Assembly (NCBI GenBank): GCA_033439255.1
Contig: CM065880.1
Coordinates: 2,480,001-2,544,000 of the forward strand
Direction of reading: 5' to 3'
DNA length: 64,000 bases
Source of the DNA: Hericium rajendrae
Taxonomy: Eukaryota; Basidiomycota; Agaricomycetes; Russulales; Hericiaceae
In this document: positions 10,157 to 22,215 of the stretch, piece after piece
Position numbering within the stretch: the stretch's first letter is position 1
How the letters are laid out: each line of letters begins with the position of its first letter
Translations under genes and position numbers: made by a program
The notes under the pieces: generated by a model
Told to the model about the DNA's origin: nothing
Databases searched by the model: none
Seen by the model: only the letters and a program-made list of their open reading frames with translations

Positions 10157-13100
10157 ATGTCCACTCCAGAACGCACTCTCACCCCCTTGCAGATCCAGCA
10201 CGTCGTGCGGGTTGCATACGTGGCACAGGCCATCGCTTGTTACAAGCAACAGGACAACCCAGATGTGGCCGCTTGGACTGCCCTTCTGGAGAACCACGTT
10301 GTATGCTACCTTCAACTGATTTTTTACGACTACTTTCTTCTTACCGTGCGCACACCGACAGCGTGAGGTACATGCCGGCATGAAAAAGATCATGATTGCC
10401 GGTGATCATTGTGGCCTCTCGGCCTTGTTTCTCAGCTATGTGGCCGAAAGCCAAAAAGCCAAGGAACAAAATCGTCCCATCCGCATCCGTGATGTCTACG
10501 AAGATGATCCGCGTATTGAGCCGCGCAAGGCTTGGGTTCGTATTTGGGCCACGATGGAAGAGGCGGCGGGTCCCGCGGGACAGCCGGATGGCTCAGGTAT
10601 CTGGTGGGCACACTTAGGTATTTTTCATTCCAGCATATTTCTTTTGTTTTCAACATTTTCTGATATCCCTTCTGCCCCACAAGCAGCGCCCCACCATCCA
10701 CCTGGCCCTGTGGTAGACAGGCCTGTGGTCCCCACCGGTGCCCAAGCCCCCACAGCAACCCCGCCTCCAGCAACGGCGAGGCCTCCTCCTGAGAGCACAA
10801 ATGCACCCGCGGCACCCGCGGCATCCTCGGCACCCACAGCACCCGCAGCACCCGCGACACCTGCAGCACCTGCGGCACCCGCGGAAACCGTGTCACCCTC
10901 GGCACCCGCTGGGCGCACGACACGCGGGATACCTCCAGCCCGGACGACACCCGCGGCACCTGTGGCACCCGCGGCACCCGCGGCACCCGCGGCACCCGCA
11001 GCACCGGCACCCGCGGCACCCGCGGAAACCGCGGCACCCACCGCACGCCGGGGACGCCCTGCACGCACCACCCCCGCACCACGCACAGCACTGGATCCCG
11101 CCCCACCGCGCCGTCAGCCCAAAATGCGGAAGAAGCTGGATTTCGTGGAACTCGACACCCGGCAGAGCCGCAAGCATGCGAATTCGGACGAGGAGACCAA
11201 CACGATGATGGAGCAGGGCCGGAAGCGTGCCCGCAGCAAGCCCACCCAGTCGACCAAGAAGGATGAGGTGAACGCTGGACCTAGTGGCCAGGGGACCTCT
11301 CGGCCGAAGAAGAGGGTGTACAAGACGCCGGCCCTCGTTCCCACTGAGGACGAGGAGGAGGATGAGGAGCCCATGCCGGCTAAGAAAGTAAGCTGCAGCC
11401 ACAACTATTTTGTGCCGTGCACTGATCCCGCGGGTTCCAGACACGCAGAAGCAAGCCGCCTGCCACAATAGACGAAGATATGGCTGAGGGCGAGGAGAAC
11501 GAGCATGAAGACAAGGTCCGGAATGAAGAGGAGCACCAGGACGAGGAGGACGAGGATGCCGCCGCCACCGAGGATGACGACGATGATGACGACGATGAGC
11601 CTTTGGCCAAGGTGATGCCCCGCCTTCAAAGATGATTGCACTGCTGACCATAACATCTGCTGTGCAGCGTCAAAGGGTAAAGGGCCCTACTAGCCAGGCA
11701 GCAGAGCCCGAATTACCATCAAGCAAGGTAAGTACCTCTCGATGCCTTGAGGTGTAGACACCAATGCCGCGGAATCTAGAAGGGCAAGAACACAAAGCGG
11801 GTAGCATCGCCTGACAATCAGGGTGATGCTCCTCCCACCAAGGTACTTAGTATTTCAAATATCAGGATGACACAAATTGACTTGGTCCACCATTTACAGA
11901 AGCAGAAAGGTAAGCAGGCAGCAAAGCCTGTTGAAACAGAGGCGGAGATCCCCATCGTAAATGTGAGTGGCATTGTTGCATTGTTGACCAGGACTGATCC
12001 TGTCATGAACAGAAGGACAAAGGGAAGCAGCGTGCATCACCACAAGAGACAGTGCAGAAGGTGCTTCGGAGTAAGGTGAGCAATGATCATTGCTGACCGT
12101 TGTTTGCACACACTCAGCCCTTATCCCGCGGCATATCACAGGCCCCTCCCGCGGATACTGCTCAGAAGGTAGTGGAAAGTCATACTCTAAAAGTCTTGCG
12201 AGGCTGATATTAGGAGTAGCAGAATGAGGTCAAGGACAAGACAAAGCGGTACAGCGACAGCCAGCTGAACAAGGCTGAACTCCGGTTCCGACTGGCTGCC
12301 AAAGCAGTGAAGGTACATCCCTTCGCTGTTTCCATTCCACGACACTGACCAGTGTTGCCAGCTGAGTCCTTGTGGGAACTGTATTGCGCACGGCAAAAAG
12401 GAACTGTGCTTCTACCCAGGAGTGGGGTCTGCCTGCGTCCTGTACACCGCCGGCAAGAAGAAGTGCTCCCTCCGACCCTGTGGTGTCACAAGTGGGGGGG
12501 TGGTCAACTACACCACACCCGAGCTCTGGGATGTCCTCATTCGTCATGGTCAAGGCCCTCTTCCACCCCTTCCTCCTGGGTTCGAGCACCTGCCGCCGCC
12601 TCCCAACCACATGCCGGCTGGCGTGGCATCCGCTGCTTCGCAAGATCCCGCGGCATCGACGTCCTCGGCTCCCGCGGGATCCCAACCCGTGGTATCTCGC
12701 ACAGAGTACGATGGCCTTGTCTCCCGAATGGAGCACCTCATCATGGAGGTTCGCACCCAAGGCGGTGTTATCGAGCAGCTCCGCGGGATGGAGCCAAAGT
12801 TTGCGAAGCTGACGTATGACATTGACGACCACAAGACCGCGATGGCCACGAGATTCGAGGACATCGATGCCCGCATGGACTGCATCAACACGGCCCACTT
12901 CAACGACATGGAGCGCATGGAGCACCGGATGGCGGACGTAGAGGGGAAGTCAAAGACGATCGACCCCGCGGTTCTCGAGGAAGTGGGAAACCACTTCCAG
13001 AAGACAATGCAGGATGGCCAAAGCCAGCTCAAGCAGGACCTGCTGGAGTCTTACCGCGAGATGCTGCAGAACGACTTGGGTCGCATGAGGGAGGAGGTAG

Positions 13101-13432
13101 CCGCGGAACGGGCTGCAGGAGGTGAAATGCGAGCTGAACTCGCTAGACTGACTGCTACTCATGCGGAGAGGCTCCCTCAGTCCACATCAGATGGTGGTCA
13201 GCTCCCAACTATAGCGGCCTCTCCAGCTCCGAACAAGGCATTGACCCTCGGCTTCGGGTGGGCTTCCCGTCAGTCATTGACGCCCTGTCCGTCTGGCAGT
13301 GGTGCCGCGGGTGGTGGTCAGAGTCCGGCCTCCCAGGAGTCCAACGGTGCCGCTGGTGCCGCGGGTTCCCACTCCCCCCGGGACTTGCAGGAAAGCGCCA
13401 ATGAGGACTCTGCAGGTGCCGGGCATGCGTAA
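10157..13432 (+). CDS. Cysteine-cluster, Ala/Pro-rich, coiled-coil protein (KDZ-B gene B)
   Basis: The start is ATG at 10,157 (MSTPERTLTPLQIQHVVRVA). A second exon (about 10,365-10,615) contains IRIRDVYEDDPRIEPRKAWV. A long low-complexity stretch of AAP/TPA repeats follows (10,690-11,090), then a basic region with KKLDFVELDTRQSRKHANSD and acidic runs. Several mini-exons between 11,400 and 12,310 are separated by about 50-bp introns, many with one CCGCGG palindrome. The last exon (about 12,360-13,432) has a cysteine cluster, CGNCIAHGKKELC, followed by two more cysteines within about 20 residues, resembling a zinc-binding knuckle. A heptad-rich coiled coil (DGLVSRMEHLIMEVRTQG onward) and a low-complexity tail ending AGHA follow. 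The role is probably DNA or chromatin contact for the element, which is inference. Mini-exon borders are uncertain. Confidence 0.65.
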
Positions 13433-13753
13433 TTGACACCTGCTTTCCACTCGCATCTAATCGTTTTGTTCTGCATATCACTCGATTGTCGGTTTACGTG
13501 TCTATTTACGATATCATCATCTTGAATTAATCGTGATCTTTGAATTAATCATGGTCTTTGAATCAATCATGGTCTTGATGCTCTGCAAACAGAACTGACA
13601 TATATTGAGATGGGAGGTAAGGTAACAATCGTTTCAGGGAGTCATGAATGTCCAGTAATTTCGTATGGAAGCCTCTATGCAGTGTTGAAACCACACCAGT
13701 ATCTGTTCCCGTGGAGTTGAAACCGCAGGATATCACCGTGGTCGGTGCCCATA
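13433..13753. other. Intergenic gap with a short tandem repeat
   Basis: This is the space between convergent genes B and C. About three copies of a 20-22-bp unit (TTTGAATTAATCATGGTC) lie around 13,515-13,578. Nothing else was recognised. Confidence 0.6.
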
Positions 13754-14411
13754 CTAACGCCTTCTGCGGCTGCTAGCACCTTCCTTCCCACTGGTGCCTG
13801 ATGCTTTATCACCGGTCGTTCGTGCAGCGGGTTTCTTTCGCAGTGCTGGGGTCTCAATAACCACCTCCAGAGGGTGCCCCTTCCTTCTTGCAGATCGTTC
13901 GAGCTCTTCCGTACTAATCCCGCGGCTTGATCCAGCAGCAGGAACATCGATCATTCCCGCGGGATTCATGCCACTAGGTCCTGCCGCACTCTTCCGAACA
14001 GGACCAGCTGCCTTGGCCTTACCCCGTTTTGCCTTCGAAGCATCCTGCGCCATCGCCCTGCCTTGCTGTTAGTACCAAATAAACATAGCAAGGGATGACA
14101 ACAAACTCAAGGACCCGTTGGCTGGGCTTTGGTTGACGGGGCACCTCAAGGATGTTGGCAGAGGTAATGTCTGCCTGCGTGTGATTCTTGTTACGTTTGG
14201 GGGCTGGCTGCCCTTCCACTTCATCTCCACGGCGACGCTTCTTGCCAGTGTCAGACGACTGCGTCAAGCCATTCCCCCTCTGGACACAACTCTGCAGTCA
14301 GTGACCCATGCCGCGGGATCGTATGAGAAGTGGTACCTTCTTGGCACGCGGCTCTTCCGCGGCATCCTGCTCTTGACGCCTCATGAGCATCTGCGACGAC
14401 TTGACGGTGGC
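13754..14411 (-). CDS. KDZ-B accessory gene C, 3' exons (separated from the 5' exons by KDZ-A)
   Basis: These exons continue the gene at 30,850-34,249 on the far side of KDZ-A. The first starts after CTAACAG at 14,412 and reads ATVKSSQMLMRRQEQDAAEE, ending PRAKK before a GTACCA donor. This pattern matches the last exons on the other side (AGKSSETSKKHQDDDQ to EEEPAPK). Further exons read GKKRRRGDEVEGQPAPKR and SARRKGHPLEVVIETPALRK, ending in GASSRRRR and a stop at 13,754. The tail is basic and low in complexity, as expected for a disordered nuclear C-terminus. Introns at 14,300 and 13,960 carry CCGCGG sites. Whether transcripts still splice across 16.4 kb of inserted DNA is unknown. Confidence 0.6.
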
Positions 14412-14453
14412 CTGTTAGTGAGACATGGCTCAGTGGTTAGTCAGTCGACCCAG

Positions 14454-14565
14454 TAGCCACTTAGCTAAATGTACAGTAGTAGCCACCCGACACATACCTA
14501 AATGCACAGCAAGTCGCTAGTGGCAAGTCATCAGGCATTTAGCTAAAGTGTCATTTAGCTAAATG
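14454..14565 (+). repeat. Left terminal inverted repeat of KDZ-A
   Basis: It begins TAGCCACTTAGCTAAATG and ends CATTTAGCTAAATG. It holds TTTAGCTAAA-type sites near 14,460, 14,538 and 14,553, and a further site lies just inside at 14,597-14,611. It mirrors 30,685-30,796. Confidence 0.85.
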
Positions 14566-14911
14566 GATGATGACTTGCCACTGGTGGCTTACCAGTGATT
14601 TAGCTAAATGTCTAACACTACATGCAAAGATAGCTTTTCGGCAAAATCATGACAAAAATAGATTGATGCCAAAACTGTACAAAAACGACAAACATAGCAT
14701 TTGCTACTTCCGACACATGCGGTACAGCCGGCCCGATCGAAAAAATACAGGGGAGGGCACAGGGCACACGAGAGCAACGAGACAGCAACACAGGAGGTCA
14801 ACATGATAGCAGAATGAACAGGGAGGAAGGCGTGAGGAAGCAATGTCTAAGGGGGCATGAGCCTTGGCCATCCTAAAAGCGAGCAAAAAATCACTTACCT
14901 GAGGCGGCTGC
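14566..14911. other. Gene-free stretch between KDZ-A left end and transposase stop
   Basis: No coding signal was recognised. One TTTAGCTAAA palindrome lies at 14,597-14,611. The rest is probably 3' flank of the transposase gene. Confidence 0.5.
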
Positions 14912-17900
14912 CTAGTTGTCCTCCTCGTGCTCTACCACCTCCACCTCTATCCGAACAACAGCAGAAGCTGCCTGCTCCCTGTCGTATTCATCGTCTTCAT
15001 CCCAGTTGAGATATACACTCCTGTCGAGGACAGGCATAGCCCTGCTCCGCACAGCTGCCCATCGCGAGGCAAACTTCGCAGCAAGGCTGCGGTACATGGC
15101 CGCATGCTCAGAGGCATAGGCATGAATACCTTCGATTAGTGGAATGTCACCGTCAATAACTGCGTCACGCCTGGCCGACTTGTCCTCCCAATCATTTGCC
15201 TCTGTGGCGAACGTCTCGAGGACCCGACGCATCTCTTCCTCGACATGCATGACCTCTTCGTGCCACCGCGCTGCACGTACTTTCGACTTTGCCCACTCAA
15301 CGCGAAGTGCTTCAAGAAAACAGTCCAGTCAGCAGATGAGACCATGGACCGGTAAGTACTTACCTTCATGTAAGTCTTTATCATCGTCATCATCCCCGTC
15401 GGGAATTAAGAACCATATCCATGAGACCTTCTTGCGCCCATTGCCCTTCTGCGCCTGGCTCCGCTTCGAACGGCCCTGCATGCTTTGAGATGCACCCTGC
15501 GTGCTTTGAGAAGGATCCTGTGTACCAGCCAGGACACGAGCCTCCCCGTCCTCAGTGTTGGCCTCCGGCAGCCCAATAATGTCGATAAGGTCTACGTTGA
15601 GCGAGACGACATGTTCGTCGTGCAGCTCACGGAGCGTCTTTGCCCAATCCCCGCCGCCAGTAAGGCGCATCAGGGCGGCACGGGCGTGTCGATACCGCAG
15701 CTTGCTTGTCTTGACGCGCTCGTCGATGCGGGACTGGGTATGTTGGGCGCGTGTTAGCCTGCGTTGTCCACGTACTTGGGCGCGTTTGAACGTGTTCACG
15801 AAAGACCGTAGGCGGAGGTGGCGCCGCAGGTCATCCAGCGCATCTTCGGCCTCCGCTAGGCGCAGTTTTGCCTCCATGTCAGCAATGCCAGCCGCGCAGT
15901 AGGCCAGCCGAGCCTCTGGGGCCAAATCCGAGGGCATATTGAGGGCTGTCTCCTCTGGTTTCGGCAGCTGCACACCCTCAGGGACCTCGGTTGAAGCGCC
16001 GTCATCAGAAGCTTGAGTAAGGCCAGGCATGTGGATGCATTGTTGGCGCCGAAGCTTGCGAAACTTCCGCCTCAAAGCGCGGCGGCGGTCCTCGAAGTCG
16101 GATAGGTCCATCGTCGTCGGGAGCCTAGCGGCCCGAACGTCCTCAATGAGGAGACGCCTGCTTCAGTCAGCATTACAAATAATAAGCCACAAAGGAAAAT
16201 GTACTCACTGCTGCTGTTCGATCTCAAGCCCGAGCAACAGGAATGTCAGCCCGCTCGCATCGCCCGCATCATCAGCCGCTTGCCCTAACGCGGCCTGCTC
16301 TTCTTCCTTTAGTTCGATCTTCAGCTGCGCCATAGATTTTTCTTCAACATAACATCAGCACAAGGCAGCCCAACCTGACGTGGTGTACGTACTTGCGTGG
16401 GGCATGGCAAAAGGGCTCGGCATGCGCTCTTTGTCTGCATCCCAGACGGCAAACATGTCCTCCCATTCCTCCAGCTGCAGTGGTCGTTTCTCGCGCAGGC
16501 CGGCCTCGAACTCCTTGAACGCACGGTGTTGAATAATGGCGTTTGGGATGGCGTCAAGCATCTTCTTAAGGAGAAATGCACCTGGGACTCGGTCAGTCGG
16601 CTAGTAGCCTCGAAGGAGAATGGACATACCCATGCCGACGACGCGCCTCCAGTTTGCGAACCCACAGAAGTCGTCTAATGTATCCCGCCACGAGCCCGGC
16701 CCCATCTCCTTTGTACTCGATGCAGCTCCATTGAGCCAGGACCAATTTCTCTCCGGGCCTTCGAGCTCAGATCGACCCATACCAACTGTTTTTCGTGAGG
16801 AGTGTTTGCTGTGACAAGGATCTTTATGTGCCTGGAGGTGAAATTCCGGGACCAGAAATATCATGTTCGAATGCGGAATATTGAGCTGTAGGTCATCTGG
16901 GAACACCTCCACCCGCCGCCAGAACTTCTTCTTCCACTGGCAAGCTAGGTCGTACGATGCGACGACGATGCGGAGGACTTCATCGGCGAGCGTTGAGAGA
17001 AAGACGTAGTCCATGTTCACGTAACTAGTCGACATCAGCAAAAGCGGTATAGTAAAAGCGGCGAAGGCTTACCGCTCGCCTTTCTGCAGGTCACCAATGC
17101 CATTTGGCCTCCAAAATTGGTGCCGGCCACAGGTTACAGCCCCCACTCCCGTGGACGCTAGGCCCGTCGTCCTCTTGAGGTTCGCCGTCGCCAGCGCAGC
17201 AAAGGCAACACATGAGCTTATCTAAGACCAAGCTCAGGCCTCAGAACACAGCGCGTAGCAGAGCAACGAGCACGGAGAGCATACGCACCTCGTCGTCATT
17301 CGTACGCTCCAGTACAAACTCCCCGTATCTCTTGGTCTCCACAAAATACGCAAACCCGCTTCCGAGCGGCGGATCCTTCTCCTCACTTGAGCGCAGGCGA
17401 CTTTTGAGGCGAAAGTTTGCGTCCATGGCGAGGACTAGCCAGTACAGGAAGCTACGAGCTAAGGTAAGCCCAAGAAACTTCAGCAGGAGAGAGGCACGCA
17501 CGCAGTTTCCGGTGGGGCGTCCGCCCAGTTAGAAGGCAAATTAACTCCCGGACGAGGACAGGCGGGACAGCGAACAGCGAGCTCCCCCTCCCTCGTGCCC
17601 GCAATGCCGCTAGGATCTAGACCCCGTTTTCCGCGCTTGAGAAGCAGTGTGAAGCGCCATTCGCGGACCATAAGTCTGAACATAGGAAGCCGATCCTACC
17701 GCGTAAGATCAGCACGAGGCCGCCGAGGAGAATGTGGGCAGAGGCACTCACTGGTAAGTCAAGGACACCCGCACCATTAGTCTGTATCTCCAGGGCCTTG
17801 TAGAAGTCGTACATGGACGTCTTCCCCTGCAAATTTAAAGCGTGGAACTGCCGGAGGACTGCCATTGTTGCGCAAGTCTGTGGAGAGAGGGGGGTTGCAG

Positions 17901-18035
17901 GCCACCAGGCGACGCGCAGGAGTTGAGTCCAATGCTCACAGCTGCCAGCGCAGCCGCAGTAATCGACTTTAACGCGGTGGATGCCATTGGTATGCAGGAC
18001 TACGAAGTCCTTATGGCCGGGGACCCGCGCAGGGC
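14912..18035 (-). CDS. KDZ transposase of KDZ-A, 3' part (interrupted by the 3.2-kb insertion)
   Basis: This is the catalytic body of a KDZ (Kyakuja-Dileera-Zisupton) transposase, an RNase H-fold enzyme. Exons in order read GHKDFVVLHTNGIHRVKVDY CGC; QGKTSMYDFYKALEIQT; MFRLMVREWRFTLLLKRGKR with an ACPRPGVNLP motif; VLAMDANFRLKSRLR with the first catalytic Asp; LASTGVGAVTCGRHQFW to QKGER; and VVASYDLACQWKKKFW with the second Asp. Then come FHLQAHKDPC and EGPERNWSWLNGAASS with the catalytic Glu. The last exons (about 16,111-15,360 and 15,300-14,912) are a helical coiled-coil tail ending EVVEHEEDN. About nine introns of 45-70 bp are implied. Apart from the insertion I saw no break. Neighbours on the same strand are the TET/JBP and viroplasmin-like genes. 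Confidence 0.85.
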
Positions 18036-18769
18036 ACCATCTGAGAAATTTACTACTGGTATATAACACTATGTAGGCTATATAGCTTTCCTAGGTCCAT
18101 AGCTGTCCTCTTTTCTACATAGCAGTCTCATAGCAGTCAAGTAATCTATGCATAGCTATCATAGCTTGCCATAGCTACCATAGCATAGAGTATAAGCTAT
18201 ATAGCTGCTATAGCATAGAGTATAAGATATCATAGCTGTCATAGCCATTATAGTATAAAATTGCTATAGAAGCTATATCAACTATACACTATATCACTAT
18301 TGTTATAGTATATCTAGCTAGTAAGATTTCTATCCACTCTATGTCATTTCTATCAAATATTTGCTTCTAGCATGCTAAAATAATTATAAGCTCATTAATT
18401 TTTGTCTTAATCACAAATATTAAAAGCTTAAAAATCATTATATTTTTCATAAAATTTCATTCTACAACACTACTACAACTAACAAAGATTATTATAACTA
18501 CAAAAGACAAAGTTACAACAACTATAAAAAGCGAAAATATAAACAAGAAAATATATTAGTATTGGAAAGATGTTAAAGATAACATAAAGGCTTACCAAAC
18601 TAACAAGAAAGCGAAAATCTGAAAGTGTTGAAACATGATATCACTTATCTGATGAGCATATAAAAGTACTTTATAACAAGTAAGAAAGCATTAGCATCAG
18701 GCATAAGAGATTAAGAATAAACACTCACCTTAATACAGAACAATAAAGAAAAAGAACAACAACAACGAG

Positions 18770-18970
18770 CAAGAAGGACTGACAACGATGAGCAAAAAAG
18801 ATCGACGACAACGAGCGAGAGACCGATGACGACGAGAGAGGTAGCGACAACGAGAGAGGTAGCGACAACGAGAGAGCTAGCGACAACGACGAGGGAGAGA
18901 GCAACGACAACGAGCGAGAGAGCGACGACAACGAGGGAGAGAGCGACGACAACGAGAAGGGAGCGACGAC
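18770..18970. repeat. Low-complexity ACGAGAGAG/ACAACGAGC tract
   Basis: Purine-rich GCGACAACGAGAGAG-type units about 9-21 bp long. A shorter relative is in the second element at about 45,460-45,540. Confidence 0.8.
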
Positions 18971-19513
18971 GATGAGAAAGGGAGCGACGACGTCGACGAT
19001 GATGTGGCAAGAGGGATAGTGGGGGTTTAGGAGCAAGAGGCAACGCGCGTCGCGCAAGCCTTATATACGAATCCCGGGCGAAGCCGAGAATCGTGGCTGC
19101 CGAGCGTCGCCGAGCGCCGCGTCAGAGGCTAAGTCGCAGACGTGATAACTTTGACTCTGCGGTCCGGTCTTGTGTGCTACATAATGTAGATACTCAGCCC
19201 ATTCAATCCATGTAGATTACTATTGTAAAGTACTATATTTTGTTTTGTAATTACAGGCATTTTATTCGACTTGCTACGTCGCGAGAAACTTTAACTCGCT
19301 CGTTCGGTGGCTGAAGCACCGAACTCGCGTCGAGACTTAGCTTCATTCTTCACCTCCTCCCTTACTCTATCTGTCCCTCTCCGCCTCCTCTCGCTCGCTT
19401 CGCTTCACTCCTCCTTCTATCGACAGTCAAGACGGGTCGGGCGGGGATTGAAAAAGCTGGGGGGCTGTAGGTAAGTTAAAAAAAATTCATCCGTGTTCAT
19501 TCGTACTAACGCG

Positions 19514-19541
19514 GAGTGTCGCTCGTTTTCGAGCGACACTC
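19514..19541. other. Perfect 12-bp-stem hairpin (copy 1, hairpin I)
   Basis: GAGTGTCGCTCG, a TTTT loop, and CGAGCGACACTC. The second element has the equivalent at 46,064-46,098, where one stem pair has changed from G-C to A-T on both arms. Confidence 0.85.
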
Positions 19542-19559
19542 ATTCTTTCGACATCCCGA

Positions 19560-20870
19560 CGCCCCCGATCCCCATCGCGCGCCATCGTCCTCACCTTCCC
19601 CTTCCCATTTGCCCTTTTCGCTGTCCCAATGCCGCCGCCGACGCCCTCTGATGCCCGCGCTCAGCACCCTGCGCCCGATGTGCCACGACACGCGCACTCC
19701 GGTCCCCGTTTTCGCGGACCCAACCACCCAGTACGCACACACGCCGTACCGCCTCGTCTACGCGCTGTCAACGATATGCACGCACGGGCCATGTCATCGC
19801 GCGTGCCCTCAACGTCCGCGTGTGCCCGCATCATGGAGTCCCGTTGCCGTGGCAACGGGACTCCAACGTCGTCCCGTTCGCGATCGCTGTGCCTCAAGCA
19901 CCCAGCGAGCATCCCCGCGCATCATCACCACTTCCTCACGCTTCCTGCCCCGGCCTCCTGCCCCGGACGCGCGCGCAAGACCTCGCGCTCGTGCCCCACA
20001 TGCCCTGCCCGCCTGCGCAACGCCCCGGCCCCGCGCCCGCGCTCAATGCCATCACGCCCGCACGACACCTTGCGACCCAGCAACGACCCTCAGCACGCGC
20101 ACGCCAGGGCACGACTGTGCATGGCCCGCATGGCTCCATCAACGCCTCGCCCGCGCGCCTTGCCTCGCGCACGCCCGCCACGCCTCGTGCACGTCCCGAA
20201 CGCATCGTGCACGGGCCCAGCTCGGGCGGCTGCCTCCTGCACGCCGCCTGCGCTTCCAGCGAATCCGCCCCGCCCACGCCTCCCGCGCGCCTCGCGCCTC
20301 GCGCCTCACGCACGGCCCGCCACCCGCCGCCTCTTGCGCACATCCCCGCGCCTCGCCACGTCCCCCGCACCCCGCGTACGACCACTCGTGCGTCGCGCAC
20401 GATCCCACGCCCCGCATCTCCCACGCGCAGGCCTGCGCTATCGCGCACGGGCCCGGGCTTCGCGCGTGGCCATTGTGTCTCGGGCGCAGAACTGCGGCAT
20501 CGAGTACACTGCCGTGTCGCGCATGCCCGTCGCGCCTCACGCAAGCCTCGCACGCTTCGCGCACCTCGCGCACGGCCCACCGCCTGCTGCGGCCTCGCGT
20601 CGCCCTCGACGCCTCGTGCGCGCCTCCCGCACGGGCCTGCCGCATTCCGACGCCTCTCGCACCCATCGCGCTCCTCGCGCCGGCCCCCGACGCCTCACCA
20701 CGCCCCTCGCGGGCCGCATCAGCCTCCCACGCCTCGCGCACGGCCGCCGCACTTCGTTCCGCCCCGCCCCGTCTCGCGCACATCCACCGCGCTTCGCATG
20801 AGCCTGCCGCCCATCGCGCCTCGCGCACAGCCTCCGCGTCATGCGCACACGCTGCCTCGTGTATGTGCCT
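19560..20870. other. C-rich low-complexity block of the 3.2-kb element
   Basis: This is a strongly GC-rich block between AT-rich flanks, dominated by CACGCCTCGCGC-like words. A 460-codon open frame crosses it (19,516-20,898), but the composition alone removes stops in several frames. The second element (46,100-47,050) does not conserve a protein in any frame, so I do not call a gene. With a TATATA box upstream and AATAAA-like signals downstream (about 20,938 and 47,205), a non-coding transcript is possible. Confidence 0.5.
19835..19864. other. Perfect 14-bp-stem hairpin (copy 1, hairpin II)
   Basis: GGAGTCCCGTTGCC, a GT loop, and GGCAACGGGACTCC. The equivalent in the second element (46,412-46,439) keeps pairing with one compensatory C-G to T-A change and two wobble pairs. 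Confidence 0.85.
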
Positions 20871-21271
20871 TGTTGTACCCAGCCAGCACTATAGATAACT
20901 GTAGTGTACTTAATTGTAGTAGCACTTTTGTTAAATACAATAAGTTTTGACTTGGAAACTTTAATCCTTGATTGACTTCAAGACATAGCTTTCATAGTAG
21001 TCATAGGCTCTCATAGCTCACTCTGCTAGGTATGATAGTGCTATATATGTATAACTACTAGCTATGAAAACTATGGTTACATGCCATAGCTAGCACTACT
21101 AGCTATGGAAGCTATGGTAACACTCCATAGCTAGTAGTACGAGCTATGGAAGCTATGAAAGCTCTTATAGCTCTACATAGCTGGATAAGCAAACTATATA
21201 GCTCTGATAGCTCGGCCATAGCACCTATAATATAACCTGCAGCTATATAAAATTTAGTTTTCTCAGATGAC

Positions 21272-21948
21272 AGGCCTGGAAGGACGTGTCCTACCTGAAT
21301 CCTAAGACCCAGGCTATGCAGAGGGACGGGGTGAAATCGGGTCTCTCTCCACTCCTGTTTAGAAAAAGAGGTGAGCGATTTCAGCGGCGGACAAGCGGAT
21401 TACATCTCACCTCAACAACGTGCAGGGGAAGGCAGCGATGAGCGTCTTTAAGGCAGCCAGCACAAAGCAGCCGCCGCCCATGGCATTCTCTGCAGCGGAA
21501 CATCGGCTTGCTAGAGGCGCAGCTGGCGCAAACCGTGCCCTCCGACCTAGCCCCGGCGTCGTCCCCCCTGCCCTCAAGCCTCATCGACTCATCAAGATAA
21601 CCGGGTGCATATTGCCGCCACGTTGATAACGGGATGTCCTTCGGAAAAGTGAGCTGCGTACAGAGAGACAAAGGAGAGAAGGCGGCGCACCGAATTTTTG
21701 TAGCGCTTTGCTGGCACTACCTCTATCCCTTCCAACCCCGCTTCTGGCACTGACGAAAACGCCTGATCCTCCATAAAAATCGAGTCCTCTTCAGGCGGGA
21801 TGATAACGGAGGGGACGGGAGCGGGTAGGACGACTTTGGAGGACTTCGCATGGACGCGCCGATGATCGTCAAGGGTCAGAACCTCTGCGACCACAGTAGG
21901 CTGCAGGGAGTCAACAACCTCGTAAGTTCGTTTTTTAGCCCGCGTCAT
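21272..21948 (-). CDS. KDZ transposase of KDZ-A, 5' part with cysteine cluster
   Basis: The start ATG at 21,948 (MTRAKKRTYEVVDSLQPTVV) is chosen because the basic N-terminus and the splice after RYKNS at about 21,695 lead into LTFPKDIPLSTWRQYAPGYL. The second exon holds a CxC2-type zinc-binding cluster (VCASCASSKPMFRCREC, LLCAGCLKDAH, LPLHVVE) typical of basidiomycete KDZ transposases. After an intron at about 21,360-21,417 the exon reads EWRETRFHPVPLHSLGLRIQ and then GHVLPGL, where the 3.2-kb element interrupts it. The frame resumes at 18,035. This N-terminal region is thought to bind DNA or chromatin, which is known for the family only by inference. Confidence 0.85.
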
Positions 21949-22215
21949 GTCGACGCAGGAAGCAGAGATTAAGACAGCAGGATAAGGAGGAGGGACAGAA
22001 GACGAAGAAGACGGCGGGAGGAAGGAGGTCAAGAACACGAGACGTGGCGACAAACAGTTTGGAAGCGCCGTAAGCCATCAATTTACGTAATGTAATTTGC
22101 CTTCAGGCTTCAACTTGGCTCGCATTCAAACATCTTTACTGCCTTCAATATAACCTTCTATTGCCTTGGAAATATCTTCGTACATTGACAGCTGCAGTCG
22201 AGGGAAAAAATCACT
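21949..22215. other. Spacer between KDZ-A transposase and TET/JBP gene
   Basis: About 270 bp separate the TET/JBP stop from the transposase start on the same strand. No coding signal was seen, and it presumably holds the transposase promoter. Confidence 0.5.

Larger units (their letters stand above)
18038..21269. mobile_element. 3.2-kb CATCTGA-ended transposon inserted in the KDZ-A transposase exon
   Basis: The termini are CATCTGAGAAA and TTTCTCAGATG, flanked on both sides by AC (18,036-18,037 and 21,270-21,271), a 2-bp target duplication. Removing the element and one AC joins LGLRIQVGHVLPGL to CPARVPGHKD in frame, as in the KDZ family, so the insertion split an exon. Inside are AT-rich CATAGCTAT-type subterminal repeats (18,070-18,330 and 20,985-21,240), an ACGAGNGAG tract (18,770-18,970), a TTATATACGA box at 19,061, GTAAGT at 19,471, TACTAAC at 19,504, two hairpins, and a very C-rich block (19,560-20,870). 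No transposase was recognised, so it looks non-autonomous. It is homologous in layout and in short conserved blocks to 44,745-47,475. The superfamily is unknown. Confidence 0.85.

Noticed and set aside
10432-11651. Long minus-strand frames opposite gene B
   Set aside because: They are shadows of the GC-rich Ala/Pro repeat. The plus frame joins conserved flanking exons and a coiled coil.
19516-20898. 460-codon open frame in the 3.2-kb element as a protein gene
   Set aside because: The C-rich composition leaves several frames open at once, and the second element has no matching protein in the equivalent block.
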